From Gemmatimonadota bacterium (GTDB lineage: Bacteria > JBHIER01 > G020348925), in assembly GCA_020348925.1 (NCBI GenBank), contig CP070758.1, forward strand, positions 1,378,191 to 1,387,056: a stretch of DNA of 8,866 nt. Direction: 5' to 3'. The position numbers and the translations under genes are program-made. Positions 1-6,408 of this stretch are shown one piece after another; position 1 is the first letter of the stretch; each line of letters opens with the position of its first letter. The notes beneath the pieces were generated by a model. It was not told the origin of the DNA. It saw only the letters and a program-made list of their open reading frames with translations, and made no database searches.

Positions 1-915
1 AAAACCGAAATTGGAAAAGGTCGGCGCGTCGTCGTAATACTGCCCCTCGGCTTCGACGATCGCCTCCATGGTCGGCGGCTCCATATCCGTCATCCACTCC
101 GTATACGCTCCTGAGGCGACACAGCCATAACCACCGAACTGCACGTCATCCGTGACATCGTCATATGAGATGCGAAAATAGCCGCCCTCCCCCCACCATG
201 AGCCCCAACTGTTCTTTACCTTGAAATACTCCTGAGTGTCATTATACCCAACAACCAAAATGGCATGTCCCCGGTATTCCGGGATTGCGTCCCCACTATA
301 ATTATAAATACCGCCTGAATAACCGGTGAAAGAACTGCCCTCAGGAACAAGCATAGACGCACACACAGGACCCGATTGCAGCAACGATTTCAAATTATTG
401 ACCGTATTGCCGTCAGGAGCTCCCCAGCGACCGTATTTGTCGTATTGAGAAACTTTTTCCAGATAATCGGGGTTGCCACACATGCTGCTGCAATTCCCAT
501 TGGTCGCAGTGTATGGATAGCAGGCTTCCGGAGGAATCCCCTCAGTTCCGATGTATTCCAGCGCATAGCCATACCATCCACCACCACACCCGCTGCCAGG
601 AGCACACGAAACGATGACTTGTTCCGCCAGATCATTTTTATTTCCCACGTTTTCAACGATGGCTACGGCTGCAAAGGCCCAGCATGAGCCACACCCACCC
701 TGATTCTTTACAGGACTATCGTTCGAGCTCCAATCAACTGAAGTCTGAAAATTTTGCACATTATATTTAAATGATGGCGTATGTTTCTGCCAATATTCCT
801 TGACCTCCTCGGGAATTTTTAAACCCATGCCGTACTCTTGAGCTGTGACGCTTCCGACATACATCACCAAGAACGCAATGACACCAAGATGAATTGTCAC
901 GTTGAACTTAGACAT
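1..915 (-). CDS. Secreted papain-family (C1A) cysteine protease, 3' end beyond the left edge
   Basis: This open frame runs 305 codons from ATG at 915 to the window edge without a stop. Residues 1-25 form a signal peptide (K3, hydrophobic core about 6-22, likely cleavage VTA|QE), so the enzyme is exported. A very short propeptide-like stretch (about 26-57) leads into the C1A domain at 'SVDW'. The active site is complete: oxyanion-hole Gln72 and nucleophile Cys78 in NQGGCGSCWAF, His217 in RGHAILVVGY, and Asn235 in KNSWGSWWGEGGYF. Cys75 and the GCGGG segment near 110 match the conserved papain disulfide region. After about residue 270 a C-terminal extension begins (EAEGQYYDDAPTFSNFGF at 288-305). 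It looks like the first strands of an extra beta-sandwich and is cut by the edge; a sorting domain could follow. The start is fixed by AGGAG 8 nt upstream; the ATG at 922 in another frame stops after four codons. Family assignment is very secure; the substrate is unknown. It is divergent from the vWA protein gene and follows a sigma54-like promoter. Confidence 0.95.
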   Translation of the reverse strand, partial: MSKFNVTIHLGVIAFLVMYVGSVTAQEYGMGLKIPEEVKEYWQKHTPSFKYNVQNFQTSVDWSSNDSPVKNQGGCGSCWAFAAVAIVENVGNKNDLAEQVIVSCAPGSGCGGGWYGYALEYIGTEGIPPEACYPYTATNGNCSSMCGNPDYLEKVSQYDKYGRWGAPDGNTVNNLKSLLQSGPVCASMLVPEGSSFTGYSGGIYNYSGDAIPEYRGHAILVVGYNDTQEYFKVKNSWGSWWGEGGYFRISYDDVTDDVQFGGYGCVASGAYTEWMTDMEPPTMEAIVEAEGQYYDDAPTFSNFGF

Positions 916-1003
916 TGCCCATGCTCCTTTCACTCTCTAAGCACATTTCCACCTCACGTTTCAAGCCAAACCTCCTCACACTCTTCTGTTTCCATAATGT
1001 ATG

Positions 1004-1019
1004 TGCAAAGATTATGCCA
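1004..1019 (-). promoter_or_regulatory. Sigma54 (RpoN) -24/-12 promoter for the C1A protease
   Basis: The minus strand reads TGGCATAATCTTTGCA. This matches the RpoN consensus TGGCAC-N5-TTGCW at every strongly conserved position, with exactly 10 nt between the -24 GG and the -12 GC. Transcription would start near 993, giving a leader of about 78 nt before the ATG at 915. No sigma70 hexamer pair of comparable quality was seen for this gene. Sigma54 promoters need an AAA+ enhancer-binding activator. The 5-bp dyad ATGTA-A-TACAT (1056-1066) and the GGG/CCC-flanked GATATC at about 1120-1133 are only weak candidate sites. The match is seen directly; its activity is inferred. Confidence 0.68.
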
Positions 1020-1207
1020 GTTGCTTTTGATCCGTGTACGGTGAAATTCAACCACATGTAATACATTAATTTACAGTGATTTCTATAAATATCTGAGAAA
1101 GTCTTTTTAACACAAATATGGGTGATATCCCCTTCAAATCAAAAATTTACCGCATTTTGCATGAAAAAATTGCACGGATTGAATCACGCGCTTGAAAGGA
1201 GAAAAAA

Positions 1208-1236
1208 TTCTTGACCCACATCAAGAAAGTCCTTGA
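1208..1236. promoter_or_regulatory. Operator-like array of 11-bp-spaced CTTGA/TCAAG half-sites
   Basis: A perfect 7-bp dyad, TTCTTGA-N6-TCAAGAA, occupies 1208-1227. A third half-site, CTTGA at 1232-1236, overlaps the -35 box. The half-sites CTTGA (1210), TCAAG (1221) and CTTGA (1232) start exactly 11 bp apart, about one helical turn, so they face the same side of the DNA. The core TTGAC-CCAC-ATCAA (1211-1224) is one mismatch from the FNR/CRP-family consensus TTGAT-N4-ATCAA. Its centre lies about 50 bp upstream of the predicted start, which is not a standard FNR activation position. Overlap with the -35 box suggests repression, but this is inference. Confidence 0.5.
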
Positions 1237-1261
1237 CAACGATCACCAGATATGTTATAAT
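1233..1261 (+). promoter_or_regulatory. Perfect sigma70 promoter with extended -10, driving the vWA protein gene
   Basis: TTGACA (1233-1238) and TATAAT (1256-1261) are both exact consensus hexamers with the optimal 17-bp spacer. TG at 1253-1254 adds the extended -10 motif. Transcription should start near 1267-1268, giving a leader of about 48 nt to the ATG at 1316. A promoter this close to ideal is expected to be strong unless blocked by a regulator. It does not resemble the Bacteroidetes form (TTTG ... TAnnTTTG). Confidence 0.85.
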
Positions 1262-1315
1262 TGAACAGGTTTATCCTTTGTCAGTGAATGTGTATACAAT
1301 CTGGGGGAGGGAGCC

Positions 1316-4300
1316 ATGGTTGAACGTTTTTTCTTTTCAATATTCAACAAATATTCGTTTCTTTTTTTCATCGTCGGGCTCTCAATTCTTCTCCTCGTTT
1401 CCGATCCTCTTATGGGAGAAGAGTACTATCTTGAGACGGACAAGTCTGTTTCACCCAATACAATCTATGAAGATGGCTGCGGCGTATCGCCTGACAAGAC
1501 GACCGTAACCTTAACGGTCACCGGCGCCGGAGACTGTCCCACAGGCGGTCTGTTGGATATTATGCTCATCATAGATCGCTCTTCGACAATGTTGACCAAT
1601 GCCCGCATCGACAGCGCCAAGGCCGCTGCAAAAGCCTTCGTCGATCTTTTCCGAAATCAGGATAGGGTCGGCCTCATCTCCTTTGCTACCGATGTCATAC
1701 TGGACAAAGGATTGACATATATGAACACGACAGGGAAAGCCGAACTCAAAGCAGCCATCGATTCCATTCGCGCCGAAGGGTGGACCAACATCGGGGATGC
1801 CGTACGAATGGCCAATCACGAGTTACAGGACCACGGGCGAGAGAACCGGGCTTGGGTCGAGATCCTTCTGTCCGATGGGTTACCGAACAGACCGCTCGGC
1901 CTGCCCAATCCTCCCGGCCCTGTGGGGTATGCAATCATGGCAGCAGATTCAGCACGGCTGATGGACATTCCTCTCTACACCATCGGCTTAGCGTTGACGA
2001 TTCAGGAAGGCGTGATTCTTCTCCAAAGCATGGCCGATACGACAGGTGCGATCTATTACGACTCCCCGACACCTGATGAATTGCGGGACATTTTTCAGGA
2101 GATCGGCGGTGAAGTCTTGTGTCAGGCAGGAACAGACATTACGGTTACTGAAATCCTCCGGAATATCTTCTCCGTTGACGGCGTATTCACCGTTTCACCG
2201 ATCTCTATCGATGTTAATCCTGTAATCGGGACAACCTTGCGATGGACTGTTGCCGAAATTTATGTGGGAGATGTGTGGACAGTATCCTTTGACATTCGTT
2301 CCGCAGAAACAGGAGCTTTGCTTCCAGTTGACGTCGCCGGGTCTTCCAAAGTGACCTATACGAGAAACGGAGATCAACTCGAAACACCATTCCCCCAAGC
2401 TTATGTAACAGTAAACCCGTGTCAAGTTCCACTTCTGAATTGTCTCAAGACAGATATCTTCTCTGGCATTGACATACCACATGCAGGCGATACGTTGCTG
2501 TACAGAGTCGATGTGTTCAACCAGGGTATACTGCCGGTCACGAACCTATTTTACGACGACACTCCTGATCCTTATTCAACCCTCCTCGTCGGCAGCGTGT
2601 CAACGACACTGGGTACTGTTATCCTGGGAAACAATCCTGGAGATAACAGTGTCTCCGTCTCTCTCGGGACCCTCTCACCTGCTCAAGAAGCGACCATCAA
2701 CTTTCAGGTGGTGATTGACGATCCCCTTCCACCCGGTATAACGTTCCTCTCAAACCAAGGTTTTCTCTCAGGCACCGAACTCGATCCAGTTCCCTCGGAC
2801 GATCCTGACACGCCACAGCTCGACGATCCGACGATAACGTATCTCACAGTAGGACCTATCCTGGAAGCGACAAAGACCGATCACCTCTTCGGCGACAAGG
2901 ATGGAAACGGTCTGCCGAGCCCTGGTGACACCCTGAAATATGACGTCGAGATCATAAACATGGGAGGCGCAACAGCCCATGGCGTCACATTTACGGATAC
3001 CCTCGACCCGGAAGTACTTCTCGTTGTGGGGAGTGTCTCCTCGAGTCAGGGTTCGGTCGTCATTGGCAACAATCCCCTCGATACGCTCGTCTATGTGTAT
3101 CTCGAGAGCCTTGAAGTGGGTCACTCTGTGGCCATCGAATTTCTTGTTACCATTCGCGATCCTCTGCCCTTTGGAATCACTCAGGTATCGAATCAGGGTA
3201 TTGTCCGCAGTATCGATTCCGATGACGAGCCGACCGATGATCCGGACACGCCTCAGGATGACGATCCCACGATAACCAGATCTTTCAGCGTGCTCTTCAA
3301 GCGCGGCAAGACCTTTGAGGCTGCCCTGAACTCATCATATTGTCCCTATTACAGAGCAGTCAACGGCCCTCCCGGTAGCCCGGATCTCATCCAAATCACC
3401 ACATATACCTATGATCCCGGACATGATCTCTATTGGTGTTATCCAATCGAAGGACTCCTTTACCCCGGTTCACACCTCTATATCACATATACTTTTGGTC
3501 AAGGGACACATGTGGACTCGATCTTCATACACATTCCCGCCAAAGGATCCAAGAACGAAGAGCGACATCCTCAGTACCGGGCTGTGGGTCCGAAGGTCGG
3601 CCATTGGGAAACGAGGACGGAGGGCGAATACGATTTCTATGGGTATGACTGGACGGTCTACGATGAGGTTCAAGAGGATGATGGCCTGTGGCGCATCATC
3701 TCGGAGATTTATACTACCGATGGAGGGGAAACGCAATTCCTTCCTGACACAAGCTTTGTCATATTGGACACGGAAGATCCTATTTATCATCTCACCTACA
3801 GAAAACAGAGCGACGGCGCACCGCTGCCAACGATCCCCCACCCCACTCTCGGCGACATTCCGGTGACGACCGACCAGATGGTGATGATTACGACGACTGT
3901 CAATCAAACAGCACCTCTGGAAGGCAATGGTCGGTTGTGGAGTTGGATGGACATATTCATTTTTGCGCCCGGCGAAAAAGTGGATATTGACGGGGTGCCG
4001 TCCTACGCGGATCAGCTCAGTGGTGTCTCCCGCTGGGTAAACGATCCGCCCTTCGCCGATACCCTCGATTACAATTACGTCTGGAACGTCATGGAGGCCG
4101 ATTTAACGTGTGAGGGAGTGGCCACAGTGCGGATCAAAGGGCGCGATACGGCCAGTAACCTCGTGGACATCGAGGACGGTGCGCCAAATACCGGCCTGTA
4201 TATACTCATTGACACCACACCTCCTGAAAGCCCCAAGGCAGCGAATATCGTGATAACAGACAGGGGGGCCGTCATCGGCGCTCCGGGTGCAGTCGGTGTT

Positions 4301-6130
4301 GATTGGTTCGGGCTCGGTCTCATCGTAAGGATCTATGACAATCCCGCCCTCATCTTACCCCTGGCCAGCTTCGAAGCGAAGAGCGATGGAAGTTTTGGCT
4401 TTACTTTACCCTTTTCCCCAAGTGCCGGGAGTCTCCTCTTCCTTACGGCCAGTGATAGGGCGGGTCACGAAAGCGAGGCAACACCGGTTGTTGTTCATTA
4501 TGGCGTTGCCGCCCTGGAAGCTCAAAAAACTGTGACAGTCGTCGGGGATTTTGAGGCCAATCCTGGGGATACGCTGCTGTACGAGGTGACCCTCTTCAAC
4601 TGCGATGATATCATGCTGACAGGTGTGACGTTCACCGATGTGCCTGATGTTTACACGTCCTTAGAAGTTGGCAGCGTTACCACTACCAAGGGGACCATAA
4701 CCTCAGGCAACACAATAGGTGATACATTTGTCGGGGTGACCATTGGCACGTTAACAAGCGGAGAGACTGTTCATATTTCCTTTCCGGTGCGCATCGATCC
4801 CGCTTTGCCTGAGGAGGTTCAGCACGTTTCAAATCAGGGTATTGTGCTGTGCGCCGAACTGCCTCTGACGCCAACGGATGATCCGACGACTCCAAATCCT
4901 GCCGATGCAACGGTTGTCGAAGTGGTTCCCACAGTCGTGACAGTGACGTATCACCTCTATCCGGGATGGAATACCCTTTCCGTTCCCGTCATCCCCCTCA
5001 ATCCCAACATATGGGATCTCTTCCCCGACGCTGAGGACATCTGGGGCTACAACGGCGGGTATATCCCTGTGGGCGCGGTAACACCTGGGCAGGGTTATTT
5101 CATACTCTACAACAGTGAAACCTTTATCAATATAACTGGAAGTGCTGTAGATAATTACGAAAAAAACCTCCAGTACGGCTGGAACTTCCTTGGCTCTATC
5201 ATCGAAGAAGTCCCGGTATCCACTATCCTCAACACCGATACTGGTCAACCGGCCACGGAATCGTGTCTGGATCCCACGGCCGTCTATGAGTACACGAACG
5301 AACGGTACTTCTTCTCCACGCGGATAAAACCCACAAAGGCATACTGGGTCTTTGGTTTCGCTGACTGTCCCATCTTGGTCCGTTCCCAATTCGCAAAACT
5401 GACGCATCTTGCTCTGAAATTCGGGAGGGAAACGCTCTGGACGGCCAAGCTCTTTTTGGAGAATGAACATGGGACCCGAGTGCTGGAGTTTGGTGTGGCG
5501 GAGGGTGCAGGGCCTGGGTACGATCCTGGGCTCGATCTTCCAAGGCCACCCGCAATCCCGGGCAAAGATCTTTTAAGCGCTTCTTTCATAAACCCTTACC
5601 GCATAGATCTACAAAAAGATATCAGAAACACATCCAATCTCAAATGGATACTTGATGTTATCTCAGAAAAACAATTGACTCTCGAATGGGACATGTCGCA
5701 GCTTCCTCCGGATCTGACTGTCGTTCTGTTGAAAGAACATGAAGAATCCATAGATATGAGAACTTCGACACATCTCACTATAGGGGAAGGACACCATCAA
5801 CTCCGCATACAGGTCCATTCTCTCCCTGAAACCTTTCAGCTGCTTCAAAACTGTCCCAATCCGTTCAATCCCACGACCACTATCTCCTACACCGTTCCAA
5901 CCGGATCGGCCCCGAACACGGACCGTTCTCCATTCATCAGTCTTAGAATATACAACCTTCTGGGCCAGGAAGTACGGACATTGGTGGACGGCGAAATGAA
6001 ACCGGGGCGTTACACCGTGACGTGGGACGGGCGGGATGATTTCGGCCGCGAAGTTTCGGGCGGGGTCTATTTTTACCGCCTCCATACGAGTCGTTTCAGC
6101 CAGACAAGACGGATGGTGTTACTTAAATAG
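1316..6130 (+). CDS. Giant exported vWA/DUF11 modular surface protein with T9SS-type C-terminal sorting domain
   Basis: This 1604-residue protein starts at ATG 1316, with GGAGG 5 nt upstream. Residues 1-34 form a signal peptide (hydrophobic 14-28, likely cleavage near LMG|EE). A vWA domain follows (about 78-265) with a MIDAS metal site: Asp87-x-Ser89-x-Thr91 (usual form DxSxS), Thr157 and Asp187. Three DUF11-type beta repeats lie at about 375-510, 515-655 and 1066-1202. The first two end in acidic linkers of the DDPDTPQ type. Residues 657-965 are not recognised. Residues 966-1060 look Ig-like. Residues 1208-1355 hold the 'GWNTLSVPV ... PGQGYF' module, and 1361-1500 a beta module with 'GPGYDPGLDLPRPP' and 'KDIRN', both frequent in FCB secreted proteins. 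The sorting domain is at 1505-1604 (QNCPNPFNPT at 1511-1520, Cys in place of the usual Tyr, ending RRMVLLK). It is probably exported by Sec, then type IX secretion, and anchored or released as an adhesin or matrix protein. The ligand is unknown. No secretion machinery is encoded here. Confidence 0.93.
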   Translation: MVERFFFSIFNKYSFLFFIVGLSILLLVSDPLMGEEYYLETDKSVSPNTIYEDGCGVSPDKTTVTLTVTGAGDCPTGGLLDIMLIIDRSSTMLTNARIDSAKAAAKAFVDLFRNQDRVGLISFATDVILDKGLTYMNTTGKAELKAAIDSIRAEGWTNIGDAVRMANHELQDHGRENRAWVEILLSDGLPNRPLGLPNPPGPVGYAIMAADSARLMDIPLYTIGLALTIQEGVILLQSMADTTGAIYYDSPTPDELRDIFQEIGGEVLCQAGTDITVTEILRNIFSVDGVFTVSPISIDVNPVIGTTLRWTVAEIYVGDVWTVSFDIRSAETGALLPVDVAGSSKVTYTRNGDQLETPFPQAYVTVNPCQVPLLNCLKTDIFSGIDIPHAGDTLLYRVDVFNQGILPVTNLFYDDTPDPYSTLLVGSVSTTLGTVILGNNPGDNSVSVSLGTLSPAQEATINFQVVIDDPLPPGITFLSNQGFLSGTELDPVPSDDPDTPQLDDPTITYLTVGPILEATKTDHLFGDKDGNGLPSPGDTLKYDVEIINMGGATAHGVTFTDTLDPEVLLVVGSVSSSQGSVVIGNNPLDTLVYVYLESLEVGHSVAIEFLVTIRDPLPFGITQVSNQGIVRSIDSDDEPTDDPDTPQDDDPTITRSFSVLFKRGKTFEAALNSSYCPYYRAVNGPPGSPDLIQITTYTYDPGHDLYWCYPIEGLLYPGSHLYITYTFGQGTHVDSIFIHIPAKGSKNEERHPQYRAVGPKVGHWETRTEGEYDFYGYDWTVYDEVQEDDGLWRIISEIYTTDGGETQFLPDTSFVILDTEDPIYHLTYRKQSDGAPLPTIPHPTLGDIPVTTDQMVMITTTVNQTAPLEGNGRLWSWMDIFIFAPGEKVDIDGVPSYADQLSGVSRWVNDPPFADTLDYNYVWNVMEADLTCEGVATVRIKGRDTASNLVDIEDGAPNTGLYILIDTTPPESPKAANIVITDRGAVIGAPGAVGVDWFGLGLIVRIYDNPALILPLASFEAKSDGSFGFTLPFSPSAGSLLFLTASDRAGHESEATPVVVHYGVAALEAQKTVTVVGDFEANPGDTLLYEVTLFNCDDIMLTGVTFTDVPDVYTSLEVGSVTTTKGTITSGNTIGDTFVGVTIGTLTSGETVHISFPVRIDPALPEEVQHVSNQGIVLCAELPLTPTDDPTTPNPADATVVEVVPTVVTVTYHLYPGWNTLSVPVIPLNPNIWDLFPDAEDIWGYNGGYIPVGAVTPGQGYFILYNSETFINITGSAVDNYEKNLQYGWNFLGSIIEEVPVSTILNTDTGQPATESCLDPTAVYEYTNERYFFSTRIKPTKAYWVFGFADCPILVRSQFAKLTHLALKFGRETLWTAKLFLENEHGTRVLEFGVAEGAGPGYDPGLDLPRPPAIPGKDLLSASFINPYRIDLQKDIRNTSNLKWILDVISEKQLTLEWDMSQLPPDLTVVLLKEHEESIDMRTSTHLTIGEGHHQLRIQVHSLPETFQLLQNCPNPFNPTTTISYTVPTGSAPNTDRSPFISLRIYNLLGQEVRTLVDGEMKPGRYTVTWDGRDDFGREVSGGVYFYRLHTSRFSQTRRMVLLK
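2438..3280 (+). repeat. Tandem pair of DUF11 repeats within the vWA protein gene (third copy at about 4511-4921)
   Basis: Two units of about 140 codons share a common order of motifs: PGDTL or AGDTL, then a TF.D or F.DDT.DP segment, VGSVST or VGSVSS, a glycine/asparagine turn (LGNNP or IGNNP), L..GITFLSNQG or FGITQVSNQG, and a closing DDPDTPQ.DDPTIT. The third copy, 410 codons downstream, keeps PGDTLLYEVTLFN, VGSVTTTKG and VQHVSNQGIV but ends in a less acidic linker. Nucleotide identity is visibly low, so these are old duplications and not recent tandem copies. Confidence 0.8.
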
Positions 6131-6408
6131 GATGAGAACTACTGATATGTAAAGGGAGGAATTGTGTGAGTATCAATTACTCTGATTTTCTATAAGGCAC
6201 TCGATATTTCTGGAGAAATACTTTATCCGTAAGTCATCCCAAAAATACTTGTCAGCTGCTGTATATATTCCGAATAATTAAATAATTTGAAATCCCCCAA
6301 TGTTGCACTCTAGAAGGCGAAACATATATTCAATTCTTGTTTTATATCTCCTTGGTAAACAATACTATTTTTGAGATATATATTTATTATGCATGATAGG
6401 ATTACAAT
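6131..6408. other. AT-rich spacer between the vWA and TPR protein genes
   Basis: This 278-bp gap holds no convincing gene. A strong ribosome-binding-like GGGAGGA (6154-6160) precedes a 9-codon frame from GTG 6166 to a stop ending at 6195. A weak 6-bp hairpin (TATTTC-TGGA-GAAATA, 6205-6220) lacks a good T-run. No clear sigma70 promoter is visible for the downstream gene, though the last 70 bp are very AT-rich. Whether transcription reads through from the vWA gene cannot be decided from the sequence. Confidence 0.6.

Larger units (their letters stand above)
916..1315. other. Divergent intergenic control region
   Basis: These 400 bp separate two genes pointing away from each other and contain no credible coding sequence or structured RNA. 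The left part holds the protease ribosome binding site (924-928) and its sigma54-like promoter. The middle (about 1060-1200) is AT-rich and holds short dyads but no clear site. The right part holds a set of TTGA/TCAA half-sites, a perfect sigma70 promoter and the leader of the vWA gene. An 8-bp palindrome TGTATACA lies in that leader at 1291-1298. Confidence 0.8.

Noticed and set aside
390-656. 88-codon minus-strand frame inside the protease
   Set aside because: It uses a TTG start in another frame of the same strand, and the protease frame carries all catalytic motifs through this stretch.
1211-1264. 17-codon frame from TTG 1211 behind AAAGGAG (about 1195-1201)
   Set aside because: It lies across the operator-like array and promoter, upstream of the predicted transcription start, so it is very unlikely to be translated.
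1233-1508. 91-codon plus-strand frame overlapping the start of the vWA gene
   Set aside because: Its start codon lies in the -35 box, it has no ribosome binding site, and most of it overlaps the vWA signal peptide region in another frame.
4829-5470. 213-codon minus-strand frame opposite the vWA gene
   Set aside because: No recognisable domain or ribosome binding site; it is antisense to well-defined modules of the large protein and fits the usual shadow of a long coding frame.
6205-6220. Hairpin TATTTC-TGGA-GAAATA as a terminator for the vWA gene
   Set aside because: The stem is short and AT-rich, and the following CTTTATCC is not a U-tract.
6366-6373. TATTTTTG as a Bacteroidetes-type -7 element (TAnnTTTG) before the TPR gene
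   Set aside because: No TTTG element lies 19-21 bp upstream, and the other promoters in the window are not of that type.
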